DNA of 64,000 nucleotides from Desulfuromonadales bacterium (GCA_013349325.1 DUZX01000016.1:1-64000), one strand, 5' to 3'; positions 49,343 to 59,038 are shown, counted from the stretch's first letter. Notes: generated by a model from the sequence alone, not told the origin. Numbers and translations: made by a program.

Positions 49343-51793
49343 ATGAAACTGCATCTTGTTGACCCCCAACCATCACATCATATTTTTACCTGTAATTCCA
49401 GAGATGACGTCCGGCGTGCCATGGCCGCCCTGGGTACCTCCTATCGTTCCCTGGAAGAGTTGGCCGAAACTCTCCCGTTTTCAGCCGGTGATGTAACTGC
49501 CGGGACAGAAAATGAACTGCAGGCGGCTGTCGCCGGTGACCGGGAACAGGTCGATCTGCCGCTGTCAATCAGCCAGTCGTCATATTTTGCCAATATTACG
49601 AAACGGGCCGCATCTGGTGAACTGACGCGCCGTCCGCTGGCGGATCTTGAGGAATTTCTCGCAGGAAACGATGACCAGGTCTGGGAAAACAGCTGGGTCA
49701 GGCTGCCATTCGGCAGATTGTCATCCTTTGCGAGAGAGGTGTTTGAACATGATCTGCTGGCTGACAAGGAAAAGCCGTCGGCAGGGCGACGGGCTGATGC
49801 AGACCGGTTCTTTCTTCGCGGGAAAGACGGCGAGACCTGGTTACGGCTGCCGGTCAGCTATCTGATCAAACTGGCATTGGCCGATGTCATCGGCGGAATC
49901 GATTCTTCGTGCCTTTCACGGAACACCGGCATCAGGCTCATGGATCATTTCCTCAACGACAACACTTCGCCGGAGACATTTTCCTTCAATGTCGTTGATC
50001 TTGCGCCGGAATGCGGCATGGGGCGTGCGATTGCCAGCGAGACAGCACTTCGTTACCTCTTTACACAGCTGTTAATCCTGTATGCCAACGAGGCCTTCGG
50101 ACTTCGTGAGAATGGTCAGACAGCCATGGCATATTTTGCTCCGCTGCCACCGGTGCGCCAGAAAGAATTGAACGATCTGACCTCGGACTCCTTCTACCGT
50201 GAACTTTTCATGAGTCCCTGCCTTTCCGGCTGGAATCGGGGTGAAGAAAAACACCGCTACATGCACCTCTGTCATCAGATGCTCTCCCGCAGCCAGTTGA
50301 ATGCCGTGGCAAAACTGCGTGAATCAGGCATCATTTCTACCAATCTGGTCGTACTGCCCAACCTTTCCAACATCAGCCTCGCCAACAACGGCACCCATAT
50401 CAGCATCGGCAGCAAGAGAATGACCGCGGCTCTGGGAAATCCTGGTTCCGGTTTCTCTGCCGGTCACGAGAAGTATTTCGGTGATCTTGCCGTTAAAATC
50501 GCCGAGCACTTCATGCCACTGTTCGTGGGGATATACAGTGCTGCGCCCATGCGGCTCTCCTTTACCGATTTTCATCCGGAACGGGTTCTTGGCTTTCTGC
50601 CACATGAGCTGGATTACACACATCTGCGGATGCTTTGGCGCCGCTGGAGAAAAAAAGCGGATATTTCAATTCTGGGACAGCCTTTAACTCCTTTTGGCCC
50701 GGCACCGCTTGACCGGGCAGTGAGTGCCGTGTTCCGGCTCAAGGGAGACTTTGTCCCGGATTTCCGGCTCATGGACTATCTGGTGTGTCTTCTTTCCACC
50801 GATGAAAGCCCCTCGCTTGACGGTACCGCTGGAAACGGTGATCGCCTGAAGCGCGATCTTGCCCAGATGGGAGTGTTCGACGAGCAGATGTCGCTCTATC
50901 TCCTCTACAAACAGCGAGAGTTCGGTAAAATGGGGTTTTCCGGTTTTGAAGGGAGACATTACAGCCTCTTCGAGAACTTTGCCGAAGACCTGGGACGAGC
51001 GGCTGATCTTCAGACACTGGTAACCGCCCTGGCATTCAAGTACATCGCCCTTGGCAGCATAAGCCACGCACACATACCTGATACACCGATTGTTGAAAGC
51101 GAACGCCGCCAACCATTTTTCGGAGCCGCCATCGACCTGCCAACTTTCTTCGTCAGGCAGGACAGCGGCAACCGCTTTATCCTCGAAATCCTCAAACGAA
51201 CCAGAGGGGTACGCTCAAGCCATCGCTATCAGGGGTATGTAAGAGTTCCGCTTGATGAGTACCGAAAGGCGCTCCTTCAGTTGCTTAAGGAGGACGCCGC
51301 AGATCTGATCGAACTGATGAACCTTGGGGAAACGATTGACGATCTTGAGCACCGACTCAACGATCCGGCAACTCTCAGTTGTTCAGGACGCCTCACGCGG
51401 GGAATTCTGAAAGACTGCGGCGGCAATTCTCCCATGAAGATACATGCCGGCGATTTCAACAGGGAGGCGGAACGGTTCTACCGCGACACCTTGCGACTTC
51501 GTCACATGGAAGAAGCATTTACCATACTGGAGAAATCCTGTGCTGCCCTGCACAGGGTTGAGACCGGCAGTGATGAACTCAGAAAGGAATTGCACAGGAT
51601 TCTCGGAGCTGCACCGGCAGAAAGTTATATCGAAGATGTCGGCAGGTCCGTACTGGCGGGTGACGTCAACCCTGAAATCATCAGGCGGCTCTTGCATCTC
51701 ATGCTGATCGTTGCCGCCCGTGAAGATGACATCCGCAGGAACACTTTCACGGAGGAGGGGGTTCATGGAGCACCAGTTCATCGAGCGGGATAG
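49343..51793 (+). CDS. Large protein of unknown function heading an envelope-lipid operon
   Basis: The 816-residue protein has no signal peptide, no TM segment and no family I recognise. Distinctive segments are NTGIRLMDHFLNDNTSPETFSFNV (about 192-215), PNLSNISLANNGTHISIGS (about 337-355), GFSAGHEKYFGDLAVKIAEHF (about 367-387) and FHPERVLGFLPHELDYTHLRMLWRRWRKKA (about 406-435). The C-terminal region is helical. The end overlaps the phosphatidylserine-decarboxylase-like gene by 29 bases, so the two are coupled and may act on the same lipid or amino-acid substrate. Confidence 0.6.
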   Translation: MKLHLVDPQPSHHIFTCNSRDDVRRAMAALGTSYRSLEELAETLPFSAGDVTAGTENELQAAVAGDREQVDLPLSISQSSYFANITKRAASGELTRRPLADLEEFLAGNDDQVWENSWVRLPFGRLSSFAREVFEHDLLADKEKPSAGRRADADRFFLRGKDGETWLRLPVSYLIKLALADVIGGIDSSCLSRNTGIRLMDHFLNDNTSPETFSFNVVDLAPECGMGRAIASETALRYLFTQLLILYANEAFGLRENGQTAMAYFAPLPPVRQKELNDLTSDSFYRELFMSPCLSGWNRGEEKHRYMHLCHQMLSRSQLNAVAKLRESGIISTNLVVLPNLSNISLANNGTHISIGSKRMTAALGNPGSGFSAGHEKYFGDLAVKIAEHFMPLFVGIYSAAPMRLSFTDFHPERVLGFLPHELDYTHLRMLWRRWRKKADISILGQPLTPFGPAPLDRAVSAVFRLKGDFVPDFRLMDYLVCLLSTDESPSLDGTAGNGDRLKRDLAQMGVFDEQMSLYLLYKQREFGKMGFSGFEGRHYSLFENFAEDLGRAADLQTLVTALAFKYIALGSISHAHIPDTPIVESERRQPFFGAAIDLPTFFVRQDSGNRFILEILKRTRGVRSSHRYQGYVRVPLDEYRKALLQLLKEDAADLIELMNLGETIDDLEHRLNDPATLSCSGRLTRGILKDCGGNSPMKIHAGDFNREAERFYRDTLRLRHMEEAFTILEKSCAALHRVETGSDELRKELHRILGAAPAESYIEDVGRSVLAGDVNPEIIRRLLHLMLIVAAREDDIRRNTFTEEGVHGAPVHRAG

Positions 51794-52862
51794 CGGCAAA
51801 GTTGTTACCGAGCAACTGTTCGGCGACCGGATGGTCAGACTGCTCTATCATCGTGTCAGAGAGAACAGCGGTGCGCTGTTCCGGATGCTGACGAGCAGCA
51901 GATCATCTCACATACTTGGGGCGGTACATTTCGACCGACCGGTCCACTCACACAAGCGATTTCTGGAACAGTGCGGCATCGACCTGGACGAGTGCCTGGA
52001 TGATCCGGCGACCCTTGACACTCCACGCAAAATATTCGAACGACGTATAAGATATGACAAATGCCGGCCCATGCCTACAGATCCATATGTTCTGGTCTCG
52101 CCCGCCGATGCCAGGGTGGTGGTCGGTTCTTTTGAGGAGACATCCATGTTGTTCCTCAAAGAGAAGTTCTTCTCTTTTCCGGAACTTTTCGGGCCAGGAA
52201 AAGCTGAGTGGCAGAGGGCCTTTGAGAATGGTGACTTTGCCGTATTTCGGCTGACGCCGGATAAATACCACTACAATCATACTCCGGTTGCCGGAAGGGT
52301 GGTTGATTTATATGCAATCGAAGGCACTTATCACTGCTGCAATCCGACGGCAGTGGTTTCAATCGCTACCCCTTATTCCAAGAACAAACGAGTGGTAACG
52401 ATCATAGATACGGATGTTAAGGAAGGGACCGGAGTTGGTTTGGTTGCCATGATCGAGGTAGTGGCGCTGATGATCGGCGACATTGTCCAGGCATACAGTG
52501 ATAATTGCTACGACGATCCCTGTCCCATCGAACCAGGCATGTTCCTGAAGAAGGGGCAACCCAAAAGTCTCTACCGGCCGGGAAGTAGTACCGATATCCT
52601 GATTTTCCAAAGAGAACGGATAGAATTCGCAAAAGACATCGTACAGAACATGGAGCATCCTTGGGCGACAAGCCGTTTCAGTCAAGGTTTCGGCCAGTCC
52701 CTGGTGGAAACTGACATCAGAGTGAGATCTCTCCTTGCTATCGCCCGCCGTCAGAACAAGACGGCAGTTCCGTCTGGGAATGAGGCTGACAATGACGACC
52801 GGCTAATCTATGCAGACTTCAGAAACCGAAGTATAACGTCTTCAAAGGAATCGAACCAATGA
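51765..52862 (+). CDS. Phosphatidylserine decarboxylase homologue
   Basis: The 365-residue protein matches the PSD family, which makes phosphatidylethanolamine using a self-generated pyruvoyl group. The lipid-site segment is FRLTPDKYHYNHTPVAGRV (about 164-182). The self-cleavage region reads LYRPGSSTDILIF (about 269-281), with GSST in place of the usual LGST. EVVALMIGDIV (about 228-238) corresponds to the metal/His region. The ATG at 51765 follows GGAGGAGG. Unlike typical PSDs it has an extra N-terminal region of about 100 residues. The substrate could be a related lipid, given the unusual neighbours. Confidence 0.82.
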   Translation: MEHQFIERDSGKVVTEQLFGDRMVRLLYHRVRENSGALFRMLTSSRSSHILGAVHFDRPVHSHKRFLEQCGIDLDECLDDPATLDTPRKIFERRIRYDKCRPMPTDPYVLVSPADARVVVGSFEETSMLFLKEKFFSFPELFGPGKAEWQRAFENGDFAVFRLTPDKYHYNHTPVAGRVVDLYAIEGTYHCCNPTAVVSIATPYSKNKRVVTIIDTDVKEGTGVGLVAMIEVVALMIGDIVQAYSDNCYDDPCPIEPGMFLKKGQPKSLYRPGSSTDILIFQRERIEFAKDIVQNMEHPWATSRFSQGFGQSLVETDIRVRSLLAIARRQNKTAVPSGNEADNDDRLIYADFRNRSITSSKESNQ

Positions 52863-53914
52863 CACTTCTTCCCGTAGTGCTGGCTTTTGCCTTTGCTCTG
52901 TTACTACTGTACCTCTGGTGGGGTATAACCTGTCTTCCCGGCGAACGCTGGCAGTTCATAGCTGCAGCACCGGTAGAAAAACGCAACGGAGAGGAATGGA
53001 CCGGTCTGAACTTTACCTGGTACGGTCTTCTTACCGCAAACGCCTACCTTGCATCCGTGGTGGTGCTGTTGATTTTGCTCGGGAGTGTTGGAGTCAGGCC
53101 GCTGGTAACCTGCATGTTCGCCACTGCAATGCTCGGCTGCTGTGTGCCGGCATCAAAACTGGTGGCCCTGCTCGTTGAAAAGAAGTCCCATACCTTCACG
53201 GTAGGAGGTGCTGTATTCGTTGGAATTATCGTAACTCCGTTCGTTATCTGGGGACTTAACGCAATAGCAGGGGGCTTCTTTTCCTTTCACATCCCGCTTA
53301 TTCCTGCCTATGCTGCCGTTGCCACCGCCTATGCCTTTGGCGAGGGATTGGGACGCCTGGCGTGTATCAGCTTCGGTTGCTGCTACGGTAAACCCATGGA
53401 TGGCAAGAACACGTTTCTCGGACAACTGTTTGGAAGCCGCTCATTCACGTTCCACGGTGCAACAAAGAAAATCTCCTATGCTGGCGGACTTGAAGCTGTC
53501 CCGGTGATACCGGTCCAGGCTCTTACCGCAATGATTAACTGCACCATCGGAATAATAGCCTCATGGCTCTTCCTCTCCGCCCGTTACACGGCTGCCTTTC
53601 TATTGGCATCGCTGGCAACCCAGGCATGGCGGACTTTTTCGGAGACCATGCGGGCAGACTACCGTGGAGAAGGTCGGATATCAGCGTACCAGCTCATGGG
53701 GGCAGCAGGGCTTGTGTATGCTCTGGTGGCAGTGGCAGTGTTGGGCAATGAGCCGGTTACTGCTCCCGAGCTTTACAATGGTCTCAAATCAGTCTGGAAT
53801 CCGGGGACGATTCTCTTTCTACAAATGGTGTGGGTGATATTATTCGTATATACCGGTGCCAGCAGAGTAACAGCTTCAACGGTGCGCTTTCATGTACGTC
53901 AAGACCGTATTTGA
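52859..53914 (+). CDS. Lgt-like (prolipoprotein diacylglyceryl transferase family) membrane protein
   Basis: The 351-residue protein has about seven TM helices and the Lgt-family arginine segment GEGLGRLACISFGCCYGKPMDG (about residues 161-182). RISAYQLMGAAGLVYAL (about 275-291) corresponds to the late Lgt helix. Canonical Lgt transfers diacylglycerol from phosphatidylglycerol to lipobox cysteines. This divergent version (GCCYG type) may transfer lipid groups to another acceptor. Its ATG overlaps the stop of the PSD-like gene. Confidence 0.75.
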   Translation: MTLLPVVLAFAFALLLLYLWWGITCLPGERWQFIAAAPVEKRNGEEWTGLNFTWYGLLTANAYLASVVVLLILLGSVGVRPLVTCMFATAMLGCCVPASKLVALLVEKKSHTFTVGGAVFVGIIVTPFVIWGLNAIAGGFFSFHIPLIPAYAAVATAYAFGEGLGRLACISFGCCYGKPMDGKNTFLGQLFGSRSFTFHGATKKISYAGGLEAVPVIPVQALTAMINCTIGIIASWLFLSARYTAAFLLASLATQAWRTFSETMRADYRGEGRISAYQLMGAAGLVYALVAVAVLGNEPVTAPELYNGLKSVWNPGTILFLQMVWVILFVYTGASRVTASTVRFHVRQDRI

Positions 53915-53921
53915 CTAAGAC

Positions 53922-54404
53922 ATGGTCTGGAATCGCAGTGGGATCTTGAGTAATTTCGCATCCTTTATCACCATAAAACTGAAGACCATCTTATCCGCCG
54001 GTCTCAACCGCGGTGATCTTCTTCGTACACTCTGTATTGGACTCGCCATCGGTTCCATGCCACTGTTGTGGGGTACTTCATTCATCTGCATGATCGTCTC
54101 ATCATATTTTCGGATCAACCCAGCAGTTCTTCAGGCGGTCAATTGTCTGCTCTATCCACTGCATCTGGCTTTGCTGATGCCATTTTTCAATCTCGGTTCC
54201 AGGCTATTCCCTCTGGGGCCGGTTATGCAGGACAATCTTATTGAAATAATAACGACATCACCACAAAACTCTATTCAGTTCTTTTTCTGGTTTACTCTCA
54301 AAGCGACCGGTGCCTGGCTGGCAACCGTTTTACCATTTAGCATTGCAACATATTGCCTTCTTCTGAGGGTATATTCCAATATGGAAAAACACATTCGCTC
54401 CTAA
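53922..54404 (+). CDS. DUF2062 family membrane protein
   Basis: The 160-residue protein has about three TM helices. LCIGLAIGSMPLLWGTSFICMIVSSYFRINPAVLQAVNCLLYPLHLALLMPFFNLGSRLF (about 37-96) is the DUF2062 pattern (GxAxGxxP...NPxxxxxxNxLxxPLxxxLxxPxxxLG). The family is often fused or adjacent to glycosyltransferases and lipid enzymes. Its role is unknown. It starts 8 bases after the Lgt-like gene. Confidence 0.75.
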   Translation: MVWNRSGILSNFASFITIKLKTILSAGLNRGDLLRTLCIGLAIGSMPLLWGTSFICMIVSSYFRINPAVLQAVNCLLYPLHLALLMPFFNLGSRLFPLGPVMQDNLIEIITTSPQNSIQFFFWFTLKATGAWLATVLPFSIATYCLLLRVYSNMEKHIRS

Positions 54405-54421
54405 CTCTGAGGTCGATTTCT

Positions 54422-55357
54422 ATGGCTGGTCCCTACGTCCATCTGATCCTTGTTCACCAACTATTACAGAAGGAAAACATCACAGCCTGTTTTCCATCAC
54501 AATCTGAATTCAGTCAGATAGCAGAATCGTTTGCGCCATACGTACTACTAGGCGCTATTGCACCTGACTATCCCAACCTTGGCGTAGCGACACATTCAGC
54601 TCACTGGGCAGATGTCATGCATTGTACGCGACCTGCAACAGTAATTGCATGCGCCGCCGCTGTGATATCAAATTCCTGCGGACCTGCCCGCTGCAAACAG
54701 ATGGCGTGGCTCATGGGATATTGCTCCCACCTCGCCGCAGATATGACTATTCACCCGGTTGTCCAGGCCAAGGTCGGCCCATATTCCCAAAACCGATTGA
54801 TGCACCGTGTGTGCGAGATGCACCAGGATAGTTATTTTCACCGGAAAATGGACATGGGTGAAATCAAAGCTTCGGAAATATTTGCCAGGACGGTTGCCAT
54901 GTGCGGAATCAATGGCAATAAAAGTGAGCTTGACCCCGACATTACCAGCCTGTGGGAGAAGGTGCTTGCAGAAGGCGACGAGGAGCGATTTGCCGCAACC
55001 CCTCCTGACATTACAGGATGGCATCGGGAATTCATTACCCTGATATCTGACACTTGCAGGAATCCGCAGAAGATATTCCCACTTGCAGCCCTTATATCAA
55101 GGAGTATTGACAAACCCTATCCAAATCATAGGGAGATCAACTTCGATTTTGTGAATAATCTTACAATCCCGCTTGATAAGCCACTGTCATTGCATTATGA
55201 CGAAATCTTCGAACGTGCCATCGGCAATATTACGGCACTATGGAGGATTATCGAAAGTTGTATTGTTTTAGGTAAACCAGAGTCAACACTATCACCTTGC
55301 ATCTGGAATCTCGATAACGGCAGGGATGATCAGGGAAGGCTGGTATTATGGGAATAA
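54422..55357 (+). CDS. Zinc-dependent phospholipase C family (PF00882-type) protein
   Basis: The 311-residue protein begins MAGPYVHLILVHQLL and has the histidine/aspartate pattern of bacterial zinc-dependent phospholipase C-like proteins: LLGAIAPDYPNLG (about 42-54), THSAHWADVMH (about 57-67), WLMGYCSHLAADMTIHPVVQAKVG (about 97-120) and a later CEMHQDSYFHRK (about 132-143). It may cleave a phospholipid head group or bind a lipid. There is no signal peptide, which is atypical. The ATG at 54422 follows GAGG. It closes the lipid-related gene set. Confidence 0.7.
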   Translation: MAGPYVHLILVHQLLQKENITACFPSQSEFSQIAESFAPYVLLGAIAPDYPNLGVATHSAHWADVMHCTRPATVIACAAAVISNSCGPARCKQMAWLMGYCSHLAADMTIHPVVQAKVGPYSQNRLMHRVCEMHQDSYFHRKMDMGEIKASEIFARTVAMCGINGNKSELDPDITSLWEKVLAEGDEERFAATPPDITGWHREFITLISDTCRNPQKIFPLAALISRSIDKPYPNHREINFDFVNNLTIPLDKPLSLHYDEIFERAIGNITALWRIIESCIVLGKPESTLSPCIWNLDNGRDDQGRLVLWE

Positions 55358-55366
55358 TTCTCTCAC

Positions 55367-56083
55367 ATGAGTCTGGATGATGGACAGGATTTCACCATGA
55401 TCGAACCAGTTACTACAACTTCCTGCGACAATACGGAATCTACCGTAACCGGTAAATCACTTGCCACAGTCCCATTCCAGTTTGTTCACCTGTCCACCAA
55501 TCACATGGCAAATAAGATTGAAGACAGGTTCGAAGCCAATGCAGAACTTTCCGGAATCATAGTTCTTGATGACAACGGAGATCTGCTGGGGATGATTTCC
55601 CGCAAACGATTTATGGAATTGTACAGCAAGCCGTTCCGCAAGGATCTCTACAACAAAAAACCGGTAAAGCTGCTGGTAAAGTATGGTTTTGACGAGCCAC
55701 TTTGCCTGGATGGCACCATGGGGATCGAACAGGCAGTCCAGTTGGCTCTTTCACGAAACCCCGAACTGGTATACGAGCCGGTTGTAGTTCGAGACACTAT
55801 CGGCCATACTTTCAGACTGGTTGAAATGCACACCTTGCTTATGGAACTGGCGAAGGAATTCGAGGCCCAGAACGAACATCTCAGGGATATGCTTTCACGG
55901 GTACGTCAGTTGGAGGGGATTATCTCGATATGTATGTACTGCAAAAAAATCCGAAATGACACCCAATCATGGGAACAACTTGAAGCGTACCTGTCAAATC
56001 ACTCGGAAGCACAATTCAGCCATGGACTTTGTCCTGAGTGTTATGAATCACAGATGAAGGAGTTGAAACAGAGCAAAACCTAG
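55367..56083 (+). CDS. CBS-domain-like protein with C-terminal CxxC...CxxC module
   Basis: The 238-residue protein starts with a CBS-like region (AELSGIIVLDDNGDLLGMISRKRFMELYSKPFRKDLY, about 64-100). A short coiled coil (about 160-185) follows. The C-terminal module CMYCKKIRNDTQSWEQLEAYLSNHSEAQFSHGLCPECYE (about 190-228) is the small Cys-containing domain often attached to PAS and GGDEF signalling proteins in deltaproteobacteria. It may sense a metal or redox state. The start could be ATG 55367 or 55397. Confidence 0.7.
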   Translation: MSLDDGQDFTMIEPVTTTSCDNTESTVTGKSLATVPFQFVHLSTNHMANKIEDRFEANAELSGIIVLDDNGDLLGMISRKRFMELYSKPFRKDLYNKKPVKLLVKYGFDEPLCLDGTMGIEQAVQLALSRNPELVYEPVVVRDTIGHTFRLVEMHTLLMELAKEFEAQNEHLRDMLSRVRQLEGIISICMYCKKIRNDTQSWEQLEAYLSNHSEAQFSHGLCPECYESQMKELKQSKT

Positions 56084-56103
56084 AAATTATCGTATTCAGG
56101 ATG

Positions 56104-56397
56104 TCAATCACAACAGCTACCGCCGCCAACCTTCCCCAGCTTATGTTCCCGCAACCATTCATTGATCATCCCCGATGCACAACCAACACCAGCATCGACG
56201 CTCAATGCTTTTACCGGGCAGTTAAGGGCGCATGCCCCGCACTCCATGCAGGCATCCCGGTCAGTCAAGACAGCCTTCTTGTCAGTTATGGTGAACACCT
56301 GATGGGGACAGACTTCCAAGCACCGGCCGCAACCGATGCAGGTCTGCCGGTCAAGGGCCAGGGTAACAACATTATTTAGATAGCGGAATCCGTTCAT
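56104..56397 (-). CDS. hgcB: Mercury methylation ferredoxin HgcB
   Basis: The 97-residue protein has two 4Fe-4S motifs, CIGCGRCLEVCP (about residues 20-31) and CMECGACALNCP (about 50-61), the second with the CMECGA form typical of HgcB, and a vicinal cysteine pair at the C-terminus (GGGSCCD). HgcB reduces the corrinoid of HgcA and may hand Hg(II) to it through the Cys pair. The start MNGFRYLNNVVTLALD is also typical. It lies 13 bases after hgcA on the minus strand. Together they are the marker pair for mercury methylation. Confidence 0.95.
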   Translation of the reverse strand: MNGFRYLNNVVTLALDRQTCIGCGRCLEVCPHQVFTITDKKAVLTDRDACMECGACALNCPVKALSVDAGVGCASGMINEWLREHKLGKVGGGSCCD

Positions 56398-56410
56398 ATA
56401 TACCTCAATC

Positions 56411-57592
56411 TCAAAGGAAGGCGTTCAGGCTGAGCAGGATTATGCCTGCCGCTATGGCAATTGCCATGGCAGGCAGGCCGATTTTCATCTCTTTTTTCAC
56501 TCCGGAACGGGAAGTGAACGTCGTGCAACCGGTGAAGTTAAGAGTATAAAACGCACTCACTGCCGGAAGAATCAGTATTGCTGCGGATAATTCCGGTAGC
56601 GTCCAGGCAGCACCGGTCAGAAAATAGTAGCTCATGGCCCAAAGCAGACCGACAAAGGCACCTTTGATGGCAAAACTCTTGCTCGGCAACCATGGAAGCA
56701 GAAGAGGTCCCAGAACGGTTCCGCTCAGAACCGCTCCGGCATAAGCACCGAATGCCACGATTCCAGCTGTGAGATTGCCGGCAACGGTACAGGCCAGCAG
56801 CACGAGACAAGAAAAAATGACCAGGGATTTCAGCTCCAGTACCACTTCGACCGGTATCAACACCATGCGATCATAAAGCGAAAATTCCAACTGCCGCATG
56901 GCAGGGGTCGTGACCATGCCGTTATCCAGATATTCGGGGAGATCGGCAGCCCGGATGGTGGCATAGCTGACCGAGAAACCGCAGCGTTTAGCCACTTGGT
57001 AAGCGGCAACACCGGGAGCGCCGAAGATCGGCAGGATCAGCCGCCTATGGCTGACAATATCCGCAAGTCTGCTTGCTGTGACCCGGCGCACCACCTCGCC
57101 GGTGCCGAACGTTCCCTTGCCGGCTGCACACCAGACATTGATACCGTATGTCTCCAACACCAATAGCCAGATATGGCGACCGGACAATGTCTTCCGCATG
57201 ATATCATAGGTCATCTTATAGTTTGCGGTGACGACTACCGGAGATTCCGGGTTGGGAGTACCTATGGCGTAAAGGCCGGGAGGAACAATAAAGCCCATCC
57301 GTCCGATAGCCCAGCGTGCTTTACAGGCCCCAAGATGATCAACAAAGCTTAACTCGCTGGATATCCGCGGCACTCGACCCGCCGGAGTATCCTGCCATTC
57401 TATGAAACCCGGTACGTTGTCTGTAATTTCTCCGCCACCGGCGGAGGTTGGTGGACCTCAGCAGGGAGGCTTATCGGGATTATCACCCTGAACTGGTACA
57501 CATGACACAGGTGCAGGTGCTACCTTTTTGAAGCCGGTTATCTTCAGGTCTTTCACCGGCTTGCTTGTAGGTTGTGGTTTATTGTATTTCAT
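56411..57592 (-). CDS. hgcA: Mercury-methylating corrinoid protein HgcA, probably a selenoprotein
   Basis: HgcA carries a methyl-cobalamin in a Rossmann domain and transfers the methyl group to Hg(II). The cap-helix signature [12 protein letters not shown] (about residues 152-163, cobalt-facing Cys155) and five TM helices (about 245-390) are present. The frame stays open upstream of the GTG at 57373, reading [20 protein letters not shown], which matches the usual HgcA N-terminal region TPAGxVPR. It continues back to ATG 57592 with one in-frame TGA (57460-57458, codon 45) just after a Cys codon (PPC-U-GPP). The ATG overlaps the acr3 stop as ATGA. A SECIS-like hairpin follows the TGA. Read with selenocysteine the protein has 393 residues. 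Otherwise a GTG start would give 320. Confidence 0.9.
57430..57446 (-). other. SECIS-like hairpin downstream of the hgcA UGA
   Basis: In mRNA sense CUCCGCC-GGU-GGCGGAG forms a perfect 7-bp stem with a 3-base loop. The loop starts 19 bases after the UGA and its first two bases are G. Bacterial SECIS elements need an apical loop with a G in the first two positions, about 16-37 bases after the UGA; the E. coli fdhF loop GGUCU also begins after 18 intervening bases. No selA/B/C/D genes are in this window. Confidence 0.65.
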
Positions 57593-58622
57593 GACTCAGT
57601 AAATACCCTTCTCTGGAACCAAAATGCCACATTCACCAAACCAATCATCACCGGCACCTCAACCAGCGGGCCAATGACCGCGGCAAAGGCAGCACCGGAA
57701 TTGAGGCCAAAGACAGCAACCGCCACGGCGATAGCCAGCTCGAAGTTGTTGCTGGCTGCCGTGAAGGCAAGCGTCGTGGTTTTTGAGTAGTCGGCGCCCA
57801 GTTTTTTCCCCATCCAGAACGACACCAGAAACATGGCATCGGGATAGCGATCCGCACCACGTCCATTGGCAGTTGAACGATCAACTGCCCCTTGAGGCTG
57901 AACATGACCACGATGGTGAACAGCAGGGCGATCAGGGTCAGGGGGCTGATCATCGGCACCACTTCCCGGTGATACCGCTCCTTGCCCATAATCTTGACCC
58001 CAATCAGTCGGGTTAGCGCCCCGGCAATGCAGGGGATGCCCAGATAGATAAAGACACTTTCGGCGATCTGTTTTATGCTGACATCAACCACGACACCTTT
58101 TAACCCGATGAGCGGCGGTAGAACAGTGATGAAGAACCAGGCGTAGATGCTGTAGAAGAGAACCTGGAAGATACTGTTGAAGGCCACGAGACCAGCGGCA
58201 TACTCGGTGTTCCCCTTGGCCAGCTCATTCCAAACGATGACCATGGCGATGCAGCGGGCCAGGCCGATCATGATCAGGCCGACCATGTACTCCGGTTTGT
58301 CCGGCAGGAAAACCACGGCCAGCACGAACATCAGCACCGGTCCGATCAGCCAGTTCTGCACCAGCGACAGACCGAGTACTTGCTTGTTGCGGAATACCTC
58401 CGGCATCTCTTCGTACTTCACCTTGGCAAAGGGGGGGTACATCATCAGGATCAGACCGACAGCGATGGGGATATTGGTGGTGCCCACCTGGAATTTGTTG
58501 ACAAACGACTCCACGCCGGGGACGAAGTAGCCGAGTCCGACGCCGAGAACCATGGCGGCAAAGATCCAGAGGGTCAGCCAGCGGTCGAGGAAGGAGAGCT
58601 TGCGGGAAACATGTTCACTCAT
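57589..58622 (-). pseudogene. acr3: Arsenite efflux permease ACR3, frameshifted by a small internal deletion
   Basis: The frame from 58622 ([31 protein letters not shown]) is a clear ACR3 through VVRIAIP, then changes to a nonsense tail. The true C-terminal part ([47 protein letters not shown], ending FQRRVFTES) resumes in another frame from 57834. Five to seven residues of a TM helix are missing at the junction (about 57834-57845), so about 13-16 bases seem deleted. The intact protein would export As(III) through ten TM helices. Its start overlaps arsC as ATGA and its restored stop overlaps hgcA as ATGA. It may be real damage or an assembly error. Confidence 0.88.
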
Positions 58623-59038
58623 TGTGTTACTCCTGTCAGGTAGGCGGTCAGTCTGTGGCGGATTTCATCCCTCACCCTACGGAACTCGGGCAACACCTCT
58701 TCGGCAGGGCCAGGAAGCCGGGACGGATCGTCGAAACCGATATGCACCCGCTGCACTCCGCCGAAAAAAAGCGGGCACTGCTCGTTGGCAGATCCGCAGA
58801 GCGTGATCACATAATCAAACTGTTGGTCGGCAAACTGGTTGAGGGTTTTGGAATGATGATGGGAGATGTCGATACCCAGTTCCGACAGGACTTGTGCGGC
58901 CAACGGATTGACCCGGGTCGCCTCGGTACCGGCGGAGAATGCCTCGAATTGATCACCGAGGTAGTGATTAACCAGACCTTCGGCCATCTGGGAACGGCAG
59001 GAGTTGTGGGTGCAAAGAAAGAGGACGCGTTTTTTCAT
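58619..59038 (-). CDS. arsC: Arsenate reductase, thioredoxin-coupled LMW-phosphatase type
   Basis: The 139-residue enzyme reduces As(V) to As(III). The phosphatase-like P-loop [13 protein letters not shown] starts at Cys9, and the redox pair is in [18 protein letters not shown] (cysteines about 81 and 88), the triple-cysteine arrangement of this ArsC class. Its stop overlaps the acr3 start (ATGA). With ArsR and ACR3 it forms a standard ars operon. Confidence 0.94.
   Translation of the reverse strand: MKKRVLFLCTHNSCRSQMAEGLVNHYLGDQFEAFSAGTEATRVNPLAAQVLSELGIDISHHHSKTLNQFADQQFDYVITLCGSANEQCPLFFGGVQRVHIGFDDPSRLPGPAEEVLPEFRRVRDEIRHRLTAYLTGVTQ

Noticed and set aside
51711-51764. N-terminal extension of the PSD-like protein
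   Set aside because: The frame opens further upstream, but the strong GGAGG site places the start at the ATG at 51765.
57458-57460. hgcA TGA as a plain nonsense mutation, like the breaks in pit and acr3
   Set aside because: Not fully excluded, but the adjacent Cys codon, the SECIS-like hairpin at the right distance and the intact frame on both sides favour recoding.
57648-57850. C-terminal tail of the 58622 acr3 frame ([15 protein letters not shown] and beyond) as a genuine alternative end
   Set aside because: The other frame encodes the well-conserved ACR3 C-terminus, so the tail is a frameshift artefact.
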